DNA from: Anaerofustis butyriciformans
Lineage (GTDB): Bacteria > Bacillota > Clostridia > Eubacteriales > Anaerofustaceae
Direction: 5' to 3'
DNA: 64,000 nt
Assembly (NCBI RefSeq): GCF_036289385.1
Contig: NZ_JAYFFH010000004.1
Location: 62,001-126,000 of the forward strand
A program made the position numbers and the translations under genes. This document shows, one piece after another, positions 8,380 through 18,190 of the stretch (its first letter is position 1; each line of letters opens with the position of its first letter). The notes under the pieces are model-generated. The model saw only the letters and a list, made by a program, of their open reading frames with translations, was not told the DNA's origin and made no database searches.

Positions 8380-9699
8380 ATGAATTTAAGGATAGATACA
8401 AAAGCAGAATATATTTTAAATAAATTAAAAGAAAACGGATTTGAAGGCTTTATTGTCGGCGGATGTGTCAGAGATTTAATTTTAGGAAAAACGCCAAAAG
8501 ATTATGACATAACAACAAATGCAAAGCCAGAGAAAATAATAGAAACATTCAAGGACCACAAAACAATATTAACGGGAATAAAATACGGAACCGTTACTGT
8601 TTTAATAGATAAGATACCTTTTGAAATAACCACATATAGAAAAGAGCAAGAGTATATAAATAACAGAAAACCAAAAGGTGTTATATTTTTATCTTCAATA
8701 GAAGAAGACTTATACAGAAGAGATTTTACAATAAATTCCATGGCTTATAATAATGATAAAAAACTAATAGATTTATACGGTGGCGTAAATGATATACAAA
8801 AAGGTATTATAAGAGCAATTGGAAACAAGGATAAAAAATTTGAAGAAGATGCAATTAGAATTTTAAGAGCATATAGATTCGCAGGAAGATATGATTGGAA
8901 AATAGAAGAAGAAACAAAAAATGCAATGTTAAAAAACATGAATTTACTTAATAACATTGCAAAAGAAAGAATCATACCTGAGCTTAAAGAAATATTTGAA
9001 AGCGGTATGGATATTAACAAAATGGAATTTATTACAACTTTATTCCCTGTAATAAAAGATTGTTTTAATACATATCAAAATAATAAATATCATATGAGAA
9101 GTGTTGGAGAACATATTTACAATACATTTAACAATATAGATAATGTATTTCATTTAAAAATGACAATGCTTCTACATGATATAGGCAAAGTATATACTAA
9201 GACAACAGATCAAAACAATGTTGACCATTTCTACAATCATGCCGATATTTCCCGGGAAAAGTCAAAAATAATTCTAAATGAATTTAAATTCGACAATAAC
9301 ACAAAACATAAAATACTTACATTAATAGAAAATCATGATAAGTATATGGCACCTGAACCTAAATATATAAAAAAAATGTTAAACAAAATAGGCGAAGATT
9401 TGTTTTTTGATTTAATTAAAGTAAGAATTGCCGATGATAGTGCAAAAAATCAAGAATTGGTTAAAAACAATATAAAGATTTTCAATGAAACTTTAACTCT
9501 TACAAAAAAAATCATAAAAGAAAAACAACCTTATAGTATTAAAGACCTTGATATTTCAGGCAAAGACCTTATGGAACTTGGATATGAAGGCAAAGAAATT
9601 GGAGAAATTCTTAATTTTATGCTTGATAAAGTAATTGAAAATGAGAGTTTGAATAATAAAATAGAATTACTTTCATTATTAAATAAAATAAAAAAATAA
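8380..9699 (+). CDS. cca: CCA-adding tRNA nucleotidyltransferase with HD domain
   Basis: About 439 residues. The head has the class II nucleotidyltransferase signature GGCVRDLILGKTPKDYDITT (G-x-VRD and the metal-binding DYD), then RRDFTINSMAYN and the neck/body, and a C-terminal HD domain with LLHDIGK. It adds or repairs the 3'-terminal CCA of tRNAs; the HD domain is associated with phosphohydrolase activity in related enzymes. A GTG at 8371 also opens the frame, but TTAGGTGG is 5 bases before ATG 8380, so that is the chosen start. It converges with the wall operon on a shared terminator. Confidence 0.95.
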   Translation: MNLRIDTKAEYILNKLKENGFEGFIVGGCVRDLILGKTPKDYDITTNAKPEKIIETFKDHKTILTGIKYGTVTVLIDKIPFEITTYRKEQEYINNRKPKGVIFLSSIEEDLYRRDFTINSMAYNNDKKLIDLYGGVNDIQKGIIRAIGNKDKKFEEDAIRILRAYRFAGRYDWKIEEETKNAMLKNMNLLNNIAKERIIPELKEIFESGMDINKMEFITTLFPVIKDCFNTYQNNKYHMRSVGEHIYNTFNNIDNVFHLKMTMLLHDIGKVYTKTTDQNNVDHFYNHADISREKSKIILNEFKFDNNTKHKILTLIENHDKYMAPEPKYIKKMLNKIGEDLFFDLIKVRIADDSAKNQELVKNNIKIFNETLTLTKKIIKEKQPYSIKDLDISGKDLMELGYEGKEIGEILNFMLDKVIENESLNNKIELLSLLNKIKK

Positions 9700-9700
9700 A

Positions 9701-9723
9701 AAATCTGTGCTAAGCACAGATTT
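9701..9723. terminator. Bidirectional terminator between cca and the wall-polymer operon
   Basis: Stem AAATCTGTGC/GCACAGATTT with a TAA loop, A-rich on one side and T-rich on the other, placed between two converging transcripts. It serves cca on the plus strand and the last gene of the wall operon on the minus strand. Confidence 0.85.
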
Positions 9724-10551
9724 TTATTTACGATTACTAATTTCATCAAATATATGATAATAAGCTTTATGAAGTTCTCCTTGCCAGTATGAATCTTCAA
9801 ATTCATCTTCTAAAATACTATTTATAAATAACTTAAATTTTTCTTTTGTAAATAAATGAATTTTCAATTCATTATTTTCATAAATCTCATCGATAAAACA
9901 TTCTTCAAATTCATCTTTCAATTCTTTAACAGCTCTAACAACTTCATTTTGTATGTACAAACCTTTCCACATATCTCTTGTTTGTTGTACACCCAATTCA
10001 TTTGAAAAACATTTTTCAATATAATTATAATATTCCTTTCCGCTAATCTGATAATACAAAACGGTTATATAATTATATAAAGCTCTTTTATTTTTTTCTA
10101 AACTCTTACTTATTTGAGCTATCTCAAAATGTAATTTTACTACAATATTAAATTCTTCATCAGATTTCTTCTGATTAATTTTATTTTCTAATGTTACTAA
10201 TAAAATATCTTCAAAAGATTTATCCTGCATATTTTCTTTTTCTATTTCATAATCAAATACACTTATATAAGGGATTGCCATATTGAATAGTCTTACATAA
10301 TCAATATTTTCATCTAACATTTTTTTCCCACTTTCTGTTAGGCAAAATGTATCAGTATCCTTTAACTTGATTAAACCATTCTTTAATAATTTTTTTTGAA
10401 AATCTCTCATATCTGTTATTCCAAGCTCATCTTTAAAATAAGTTGGCTGCAAAAAATGATGCGATGTTTCAAAATTAGTCATATAATCTAAAAATATTAC
10501 AGTAGAAAAAGTATTTTGTAGTTGTTTATCATTATTATTATTTTTTTTCAT
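9724..10551 (-). CDS. Unknown protein with winged-helix-like N-terminal segment
   Basis: 275 residues, not recognised. Residues about 35-85 (FKDELGITDMRDFQKKLLKN, then GLIKLKDTD and LTESGKKML) look like a small winged-helix or SAP-like helical module with a beta-wing, as in some regulatory or phage-related proteins. The remainder is acidic and helical with no catalytic motif that I can see. It is the last gene of the minus-strand block, 42 bases after the heparinase-like gene, and shares the terminator with cca. Its ribosome site (AGAGAA) is weak. It may belong to the wall operon by position only, or be a passenger. No transmembrane segment. Confidence 0.6.
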   Translation of the reverse strand: MKKNNNNDKQLQNTFSTVIFLDYMTNFETSHHFLQPTYFKDELGITDMRDFQKKLLKNGLIKLKDTDTFCLTESGKKMLDENIDYVRLFNMAIPYISVFDYEIEKENMQDKSFEDILLVTLENKINQKKSDEEFNIVVKLHFEIAQISKSLEKNKRALYNYITVLYYQISGKEYYNYIEKCFSNELGVQQTRDMWKGLYIQNEVVRAVKELKDEFEECFIDEIYENNELKIHLFTKEKFKLFINSILEDEFEDSYWQGELHKAYYHIFDEISNRK

Positions 10552-10593
10552 TTTGATTATTCTCTTTCGTTTTTTATATATAAAAATATTATA

Positions 10594-12978
10594 TTATTTT
10601 ACTTCAAAATAAGAACTTGCTTTTACTATTTTTTTATCACCATGAACTGCAAAAGCTTTAAAGTAATATTTCCCTTTTTCAGTAGCTTTATAACTATATG
10701 TTAAATTATTTTCATACCATATTTCATCTATTTTTTCACCATCTTTAAATATATACCATGCAACTTGCTCAATATTATTTCCTACAACTTCAAGATTAAA
10801 TATTTTACCTTTTTGCTGAACTAATATCTCCTTAATGTATAACTGTTTATTTTTTTCAAATAAAGGTTCATCAGTTTCATAATTTCTTTCATATTGCCAT
10901 TTATTATTATCATTTCTGATAAAACGTCCTATTTTTTGAGAACATTTATCCCCATTATTTTCATTAAAAATAAATACACTTACACTGAAACATTTAGCTT
11001 CAATTGTAGATAAATCTAATAATAGACTACTAGAGCTCTCATCATACATATGTTTTAAAATATATGTTCTTGTTGTTTCATCAAAAACATACCAAGCATA
11101 TTTATAATCTTCTTTATATTGTTCCATATCTTTTATTGTCAAAATATTATTTGATATATCTATATGAAAATTATCAAGAAGTAGTTTATTTGCTAATTTA
11201 CCCTTTAATTGCTCTTCTGTTTTTAATTGAAATTCTATATTTATACCATCTTTAATAATCTTAGCTACTCTTTTTTTTGCATCATAATCAACATTATTTA
11301 CAACATCTTTTTTATTGTCAATATTTATTTCTGTAATAAATTGATAATTATCCTTATATGAATTGAATATTAAAGTGTTAATATTATCATATTCATTAAA
11401 TTGTTGTGACATTATCCCGTATTGTATGCAGTTTACATCATCTGTTATTTCATTCATTTCTCCATTAAATAATTCTGAATAAATATTTTGTTTGTTATGT
11501 TGATTAATTGATACATAATAATTTGTATCACCTATCTTAGCACACATTTTATCATAAGATAAATTTAGGATTTTTAAATCTTTTCCTAAGTGAAACAGCT
11601 GAGAATACTTATGAGGTTGCTTACTCTTTATTTCATCAAGGATAAATATTGTTGTTTTAAAATAAATTAAATGTCTAATCATATATACACCATGATACAT
11701 ATAATTAAATCCAACAACATAACCTGCACCATTATTTTCTTCATTATAAATCATGCCACATCTATGCATTAAGTCTGTTCTTAAAAAATTATAAGATTGG
11801 TCATCCACTACAACAGTATTATGAGCATTTGATTTTCTTACATAATTTCTAATAGGATTTCTATACATGTAATTATACATACCACAATCTACAAAAATAT
11901 CATATCCTCTAGAATATAGTTCAAAGGAATTGTCATCAGCTTGTTTATGTGTAATATTATTAAACCCACTTTTAAAAAGCAACCATGTTGCATCGCTGTA
12001 TTTTAATTCTCCATGACCTTTATTATTCCAAAACTCTCTACCAATGAAATATCCAGACTTAGGATAAAATTTAATGTTATCAGGTTCAACACTACCCTTT
12101 TCACCACCGCTACAAGCCAATGCGAAAACACTATCTTCATTTAAGTATTTATTTCCAATGAAAGAAGACATTATTGTATCTCCAAAAGAAGAACTAAAAC
12201 CATCTGGTTTTATTGTATATCCCATAAAGTCTTCTGCATCATATATTAACTGCATTAATTTTTTACCCATATCGTCTTCTTTAGACTGTAAAACTAGTGC
12301 AATATCAAGAAATAAATCTTTATTTATTCGTTGATACGTAAATGAATTTTCTGTTGTTATAGCTTCACTTGTAAAAAGATGCTTTACTTCAGATAAAGTT
12401 CTTTCTTTTGAAATATTAATATACTCTTTATTATCAAAAGCAAAACCTAAATACATTAATGCTCTATTTTCAAAAACACCGTGATTAGTACCAGCTTGAT
12501 AATTATCTATATTACTCAACCATGTTGCATGATCTATTAAAATTTTCTCAAGAAATTCAAAGTTTACTTTATAACGATTTTCCCTGCAAACAAGAAGAAA
12601 ACTTAATATACTTTCTGCTCTTAATGCAGTAGCATGTTCATCCCATATATATTCATTATGTTCACTTTCTGCACTTAAGCTGAATTCATACCAACTATTA
12701 ATAAATTTATTTGCTAATGCTAAATACTTTTTTTTATGTTCTTCGATATAACCACCTGCAAGATAGATCACAGGCATTAAACTTTGTAAATACAATTGAT
12801 GAGTAGTAGGTGCTTTTGAATAATTAACATTCCAGTCTAATGAATCAATATCATAATCCATATGTTCATCAAAACCTGCATCAACAAACAACTTCCCACT
12901 TAATAAATTTTTACAAGCATCTTTAGTATAATTTTTAGGAAACCCTATAATATCTTTACTTTTTAATACATATTTCAT
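10594..12978 (-). CDS. Heparinase II/III-like polysaccharide lyase-fold protein
   Basis: About 794 residues. The N-terminal third is an alpha-helical toroid-like region (W and Y rich, GTNHGVFENRALMYLG around 175-190). The middle carries the heparinase II/III beta-domain: HKQADDNSFELYSRGYDIFVDCG, then RKSNAHNTVVVDDQS with the conserved asparagine-histidine. The last 80 residues look like an Ig-like or triple-tyrosine-type domain ending YYFKAFAVHG. There is no signal peptide, so it appears cytoplasmic. Such proteins are common in capsule and O-antigen loci beside an asparagine-synthase-like gene; their role there is unclear. An upstream ATG (13002) overlaps the previous gene, but AGAGGA sits 6 bases before ATG 12978. 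Confidence 0.85.
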   Translation of the reverse strand: MKYVLKSKDIIGFPKNYTKDACKNLLSGKLFVDAGFDEHMDYDIDSLDWNVNYSKAPTTHQLYLQSLMPVIYLAGGYIEEHKKKYLALANKFINSWYEFSLSAESEHNEYIWDEHATALRAESILSFLLVCRENRYKVNFEFLEKILIDHATWLSNIDNYQAGTNHGVFENRALMYLGFAFDNKEYINISKERTLSEVKHLFTSEAITTENSFTYQRINKDLFLDIALVLQSKEDDMGKKLMQLIYDAEDFMGYTIKPDGFSSSFGDTIMSSFIGNKYLNEDSVFALACSGGEKGSVEPDNIKFYPKSGYFIGREFWNNKGHGELKYSDATWLLFKSGFNNITHKQADDNSFELYSRGYDIFVDCGMYNYMYRNPIRNYVRKSNAHNTVVVDDQSYNFLRTDLMHRCGMIYNEENNGAGYVVGFNYMYHGVYMIRHLIYFKTTIFILDEIKSKQPHKYSQLFHLGKDLKILNLSYDKMCAKIGDTNYYVSINQHNKQNIYSELFNGEMNEITDDVNCIQYGIMSQQFNEYDNINTLIFNSYKDNYQFITEINIDNKKDVVNNVDYDAKKRVAKIIKDGINIEFQLKTEEQLKGKLANKLLLDNFHIDISNNILTIKDMEQYKEDYKYAWYVFDETTRTYILKHMYDESSSSLLLDLSTIEAKCFSVSVFIFNENNGDKCSQKIGRFIRNDNNKWQYERNYETDEPLFEKNKQLYIKEILVQQKGKIFNLEVVGNNIEQVAWYIFKDGEKIDEIWYENNLTYSYKATEKGKYYFKAFAVHGDKKIVKASSYFEVK

Positions 12979-12988
12979 AAATATCCTC

Positions 12989-14752
12989 TTATATTTTTTC
13001 ATTTAAATCTTTTACGATTTCATACCATTTTGATATTCCATATAACCCCATTAATGCAAAAACAGGTTTACCAAAACCATCATTATTATTTAGTCTCTCT
13101 ATTACAGAGTCTTTATTAATATAATCAAATATTTCACTAGGCAATGAATCAACCAATGTATCTTTCATAATTGGTAAGATTGTATCAAAAAATGTAATTT
13201 GACTTTCTGAAGTTATATCACCTGTAACTGGAGGTATATTTTTAAATATATTCTTAATTTCATTAGGGAATTCTTTATATAAATCCGGATTATACACTCT
13301 GTTTTCAAAAGGAATAAAGCAAAGCTCAGGATTCAATCTCCACATCATATCAAAATATAATTTACCTTCATTTCTTAAATGATAATCTAACTTTCTACTT
13401 GCCTCTAATACTATAGGTGAATATAAAAATATAAGATTATTTTCCATTGTTGCTAAATTACAGTTATGAATTCTCCATCTATATGCACTCATTGCATCAG
13501 CATAATTCATATTATCTTGAAATCTATTATAATTAAATTTAAATAAATATTTTCTAAATTCCTTTACAACATCAAGTCCGCTTTCTTTTAGAAAGAATCT
13601 ATCCACATCAGCATGACCAAAACAATCATAACCTTGGTTATATTGTTCATCAGTTAAATTATCAAAATCTATATTTTGCCCTCTAAATTTTCTTTGCATA
13701 AAAATTTTAAAAGACGATGCAAAGTCTAGTGATTTTGCAAAAACTGCACCCATTCCGTTTAAACAAACCTCATTAGTTCGCATTCCTTGGAAGTTATTTA
13801 AACGAACTAAACTAGATTCCATTGCATTAGCCATACAAATATCTTTTACATAACCGTCAATATCATCAACTTTTTCCTTAAAATGTTTTCTCGGCTCTAT
13901 TTTATAATTTAAACCAAATTGTTTACCAAGCATATCAGCCACAATACAATCTGGATTTTTCATAGTACCTTTAGTAGTAAAATCCCAATCAGAACAATTA
14001 CCATTATCTATTATATACGCCATAACAAGTCTGGAATCAAAACCTCCCGTTAATTGAGAATGTTTATTCTCAAAAATTTCATTAATTGTTTCCATTCCAT
14101 TTCTAAGTTCTTTTATACTTTCATATACCAAATCTTCATAAGAATTATCCTTACCAAGTCTTTCTTTTGTTGGAAATAAAATATTATCTTCAACATCAAC
14201 AAAAATATATCTCCAAGGTTTTACTCTATATATACCTGCATACCCTGTATTATTTGATTCATTTGTAATTCCAATGGTATGCCATACTGCAAGTGTTGGT
14301 TCAACTTTTATTTCAAAACCTAATTTTCTTTTATATATTGCTATTAAATGAGGATTATTTGAAACAAACACTATTCCATTTTCACTTGAGTAATATAAAG
14401 GAGAAAGACCAATTTCATCAGTAGCGAAATAGCAACTTTCATGTGTTATTTTCCCATGTGAATAAACGCCATAATAATTTTTTTCAGGGTCAATTCTTAA
14501 AATATCATCTATACCTTCTTTGCGTAATAAATATCCATGAAAGAAATGTAATTGGTCATGATTTTCATCCACATTTTTTTTAATTCCTTCTGTAAAACTA
14601 TAACAATCGAAAATTCTATTCCCTTTTAAGTTATAATGATACTCTTCACTTATTTCAAAATCTTTAGGTACACACCAAGAAATTGATTCTTTATTCATAT
14701 TTTTTATAGGTGTTAAATCAACTTTTTTTGAAGATGCAAATATATAATACAT
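12989..14752 (-). CDS. Asparagine-synthase-like amidotransferase lacking the N-terminal nucleophile Cys
   Basis: 587 residues in AsnB architecture. Residues about 1-190 resemble the class II glutaminase domain (TDEIGLSPLYYS at 111-122 is diagnostic), and the rest the ATP-pyrophosphatase domain with P-loop TGGFDSR at 235-241. The family binds ATP and activates a carboxylate by adenylation. Here the N-terminus is MYYIFASS with no Cys2, so glutamine hydrolysis is unlikely unless the start is wrong; it could use free ammonia or another amine. In polysaccharide loci such proteins are thought to amidate uronic acids. The neighbour wecC makes a uronic acid (ManNAcA), which is a plausible substrate by inference only. 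AGGAGG precedes the start. Confidence 0.82.
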   Translation of the reverse strand: MYYIFASSKKVDLTPIKNMNKESISWCVPKDFEISEEYHYNLKGNRIFDCYSFTEGIKKNVDENHDQLHFFHGYLLRKEGIDDILRIDPEKNYYGVYSHGKITHESCYFATDEIGLSPLYYSSENGIVFVSNNPHLIAIYKRKLGFEIKVEPTLAVWHTIGITNESNNTGYAGIYRVKPWRYIFVDVEDNILFPTKERLGKDNSYEDLVYESIKELRNGMETINEIFENKHSQLTGGFDSRLVMAYIIDNGNCSDWDFTTKGTMKNPDCIVADMLGKQFGLNYKIEPRKHFKEKVDDIDGYVKDICMANAMESSLVRLNNFQGMRTNEVCLNGMGAVFAKSLDFASSFKIFMQRKFRGQNIDFDNLTDEQYNQGYDCFGHADVDRFFLKESGLDVVKEFRKYLFKFNYNRFQDNMNYADAMSAYRWRIHNCNLATMENNLIFLYSPIVLEASRKLDYHLRNEGKLYFDMMWRLNPELCFIPFENRVYNPDLYKEFPNEIKNIFKNIPPVTGDITSESQITFFDTILPIMKDTLVDSLPSEIFDYINKDSVIERLNNNDGFGKPVFALMGLYGISKWYEIVKDLNEKI

Positions 14753-14762
14753 TATCCCCCTC

Positions 14763-17700
14763 CTATAGTCCGTATAATAATGCTATCTTATTTAGTATTT
14801 CTTCACAGTATTCTTTCTGATCTTCTCTAACATGTTTAAGTTTTTCTAAATACCAACCTTTAAAGAACTGATTATATTTTATTTGTTTATATTTATCTAA
14901 GATATCATATTTTTTCAATGCTTCTACTTGATAAGTTTCCATTATTAAACTTTTTTCAAAGAATGATTTATTTATTGTATTTACAACAGAAGCAGCTCTT
15001 TGTGCATAATATATATGAATAGGAATATACATATGGTATACACTCTTAGCATTCAACATAAGCTCATAGAAAAACATTGTATCTTGTCCAATTGCACCAA
15101 CAGGAGATTCTATCTTGTTGTTTTCAATTAACTCTCTTTTTATAACACAAGCTTGAATACTATTAGTCTTGAATTTATTATTGATTAGCTCTTTTCTAGG
15201 ATTTTTTATTTTCATATCTTCATATCTAAAAGCTAATTCTTTAACAGAATCATCAATTTTACTTATACTACCAAATGCAAAATCAACATCTTCACTTTTT
15301 AGTTTTTCAAGCAACTTAGTATACCCGTCATTTATAGCTTCATTATCTGGATCAAGATATGTTACATAAGGCTCTTTTGCAATTTCAAAACCTTTATTAC
15401 GAGGTCTTGAAGCACTTCCACTTCCTCCATCATTAAAGAAGTATGTTGTAACATTACTGTATTCTTTCTCTAATTGCTTAATTTGGTCTATTGTCTCTTT
15501 ATCAGAACCATCATCTACAAGATAAACTTGCATTTTGTTAAATATACTACTTCTTCTTAAACTTCTAAAAGCTCTATTTCTCAAATAAACACCATTATTA
15601 TATACCGGAATAATTACAGAAAGCTCTTTTTCAGTATCAGTATTATCTTCATGTAGTGAATGATAAGGAATACTAAATCCACTTTGAAGTTTTTTATCGA
15701 ATTTTAATATTTCATTTATATTAACTTTTGAACAATCATACATAGTTTCTTCTTTACTATTATCATCACTACAATATTCAAAAGCTCTATCATAATCTGT
15801 ATAATCACAGTATTTTACATATTCTGTATTGGTATATTTTGTAGCGTTTATTAAATCCAATATATAATTTTCATTATATTCCTTATCGTTAAATACTATA
15901 AAATAACCTGTACTAATATTTTTATTACAAGCATCTTCAATACTAATCAACTGTTTATTATTATATTTTTGTTGATCAAAAGATTTTTGAATATTTTCTG
16001 TTAATTTATCATAAAGAACATAAACAGTTTTTTCTTCGTATTTGTAATCAATATTTATTTTTTCAAAAATATAATTTAATCTATCAAATACAGTGTATTC
16101 GCTAAATACATTTCTAATGCCTTCTAATTCCATTGAAATAATTTGTTCAGTAGAATATCCTTTTAATATTTCAGGTACTTCATTTGAATCTGTAATATTA
16201 AAAATTGCAGGGAATGTATTACTAGAAGCTAAAGAGTAATTTGATATTAGTAAGCTTCCCATAGCCTGAACTTCATAAACTCTCATTGCACACATTGTTG
16301 GACTATTGGTAATAGTATTTAAATTAAGAGTGTAATCAAATAGTTTATGAACTTTTTGTAAAATATCATGTTTAATTGGTGGAATAATATATTTTGAATA
16401 TTTTTCTGGATATGCATACCCATCAATATTCATATTTCTGTCAGCAATAATTAAATTTGAATTTTCATTTTTTATTACACCATCAAATAGCATTTGCATA
16501 TTTTGACATCTATCAGGATATCTCTCAGCCCAGCTACCAGCGAAGAAAACACTATTTTTAAATTTATTTTCTTTTCTTTTATTAAATGTACTTATTGGAT
16601 TATGAAACTGAGGATTAATCCCGTATCCTAAATAAAATACATTTTCGTTTTTTGTATCTTCTTTATATTTTTCTATCATATTCATATCTGATGTAAAAAT
16701 ATAATCTGTCTCTTTAGCAATCTTTATAAAGAAATCATAGTTTGTAGGGTCTTCTATCGTTTGAAATACGGTCTTTACCCCTTTTTGTTTTGCAAATTGC
16801 ATTATTTTACAAACGTTATTTCTCTTATCAGCACCGTAATAATCTTCTCTTCCATACATTCCATGCCAACAACTTACAAATAGAACAAAGTCTAAATTTT
16901 CATTTTCAATAACTTGTTCATAGTTATCAGGCGAAATATATACCAAATCAAGTGCATCCTTATAATAATTAAACATGAACTCATCGGTAATAATACCTAC
17001 TTTCATATTTGATTTATTATAATAACTACTTCCATTACTTTCTTTAATATTTGATGTTAAATCCTCTATAGAATTAAAAAAGTCTTTATTAATACTTTCT
17101 TGCTCGTATTTTTGCTTTTTTTCAAAAGAGCTAATTACTTTTTTTTTATTTGCAGTGTTATTTAAAGAATTTAAATTTTTATTGCTTATTCTTACATTTG
17201 ATACATATGGATTATAAGGTTTTCTAAGTAAAGCTCTTAACTTTCTCCATATTTTTATTCCTTTTAATTGTAGCAATCCATCATATGCATTTTTACATCC
17301 AATATAACCTTGCTCTAATTCGTTAATTCTTATTTTTAAAGTTTTAATTTCAACTTTTTGAGAATATGCAAGATCATTCATATCTTTAAATTTATTTTCT
17401 AAAATATCTTTTTCTTTACTTAAAAGAGCATTTGCAGAATTTAAATCTTTATTTTTTCCTTTACAATCCAGCAAATCTACTTTCATATCTTCAATTTTAT
17501 TTTGGAAATAATTTATTTTATCTTTTAACATATTTATATGTTGATGATTTTTTTCATCAACAATAAAAAAAGCATTTTCAATTTTTTCAACTAAATTCGT
17601 ATCTATCTCAATATCACACTCTTTTTTGTCAGCTTCAGCGATAAAGCCTATCCAACTTCCAAAAAATACAACATCAACTATACATACTCTTTCATTTATT

Positions 17701-18185
17701 TGTTTAAATAATTCTGTAAAATAATATGTTCTTTTATGATCAGGGAAAGGATTTATTCCAAAAGGAACAGTAACAATAAGCCTACCTTTTTCACTTAATA
17801 AATCTTTTGCTTTATCTAAAAAAAGAATTGGATTAAATAAATGTTCAAGAATTTCTCCCATAACAATACAATCAAACTTTGATTCAAAATCATGAGCTAA
17901 AAAATCATCACAAATAAATGTTAAATTATCACTTAATTTTTCATTTTCCTTTTCCTTATTTGCATAGTCTATTCTTGAAGGTTGAGGATCAATTCCCGTT
18001 ACATTTTTTCCTTGTTTAGCAAGCAATATAGATGTTATTCCTTGGGAACATCCTACATCTAAAACTGATTCACCTTTTACTTTACTGCACATCCAGTCTA
18101 TTCTTTTTCTTGCATCATCCATTGATGACTCTCCAAGCTCACCTTTATATGCTTGACTTATTCTATCTAACAATTTTTCATCCAT
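14763..18185 (-). CDS. Giant fusion: SAM methyltransferase, coiled coil, CgeB-like glycosyltransferase and GT2 glycosyltransferase
   Basis: 1140 residues in one uninterrupted frame. Residues 1-200 are a class I methyltransferase (SAM motif VLDVGCSQG at 41-49, motif around GEILEHL). About 215-300 is a coiled coil. From about 394 to 720 it matches the CgeB-like GT4-type fold (KVGIITDEFMFNYY, later RVYEVQAMGSLLISNY). From 854 it is a GT-A family 2 transferase with VYLVDDGS at 887-894 and a DPDNE metal/sugar motif near 945-949. The CgeB-GT2 part is a paralog of the 853-residue protein in the same operon. It probably elongates and methylates the wall glycan on the cytoplasmic side. AAGGAG precedes the ATG. 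Substrates are unknown. Confidence 0.85.
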   Translation of the reverse strand: MDEKLLDRISQAYKGELGESSMDDARKRIDWMCSKVKGESVLDVGCSQGITSILLAKQGKNVTGIDPQPSRIDYANKEKENEKLSDNLTFICDDFLAHDFESKFDCIVMGEILEHLFNPILFLDKAKDLLSEKGRLIVTVPFGINPFPDHKRTYYFTELFKQINERVCIVDVVFFGSWIGFIAEADKKECDIEIDTNLVEKIENAFFIVDEKNHQHINMLKDKINYFQNKIEDMKVDLLDCKGKNKDLNSANALLSKEKDILENKFKDMNDLAYSQKVEIKTLKIRINELEQGYIGCKNAYDGLLQLKGIKIWRKLRALLRKPYNPYVSNVRISNKNLNSLNNTANKKKVISSFEKKQKYEQESINKDFFNSIEDLTSNIKESNGSSYYNKSNMKVGIITDEFMFNYYKDALDLVYISPDNYEQVIENENLDFVLFVSCWHGMYGREDYYGADKRNNVCKIMQFAKQKGVKTVFQTIEDPTNYDFFIKIAKETDYIFTSDMNMIEKYKEDTKNENVFYLGYGINPQFHNPISTFNKRKENKFKNSVFFAGSWAERYPDRCQNMQMLFDGVIKNENSNLIIADRNMNIDGYAYPEKYSKYIIPPIKHDILQKVHKLFDYTLNLNTITNSPTMCAMRVYEVQAMGSLLISNYSLASSNTFPAIFNITDSNEVPEILKGYSTEQIISMELEGIRNVFSEYTVFDRLNYIFEKINIDYKYEEKTVYVLYDKLTENIQKSFDQQKYNNKQLISIEDACNKNISTGYFIVFNDKEYNENYILDLINATKYTNTEYVKYCDYTDYDRAFEYCSDDNSKEETMYDCSKVNINEILKFDKKLQSGFSIPYHSLHEDNTDTEKELSVIIPVYNNGVYLRNRAFRSLRRSSIFNKMQVYLVDDGSDKETIDQIKQLEKEYSNVTTYFFNDGGSGSASRPRNKGFEIAKEPYVTYLDPDNEAINDGYTKLLEKLKSEDVDFAFGSISKIDDSVKELAFRYEDMKIKNPRKELINNKFKTNSIQACVIKRELIENNKIESPVGAIGQDTMFFYELMLNAKSVYHMYIPIHIYYAQRAASVVNTINKSFFEKSLIMETYQVEALKKYDILDKYKQIKYNQFFKGWYLEKLKHVREDQKEYCEEILNKIALLYGL

Positions 18186-18190
18186 ATTTA

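Noticed and set aside
12979..13002. Longer start of the heparinase-like gene
   Set aside because: It would overlap the upstream gene by 14 bases and has no ribosome site, whereas ATG 12978 follows AGAGGA.
14763..18185. Assembly artefact joining a methyltransferase gene to a glycosyltransferase gene
   Set aside because: The frame is continuous over 1140 codons with a sensible coiled-coil linker and flanking overlaps; assembly error cannot be excluded but nothing in the sequence suggests it.
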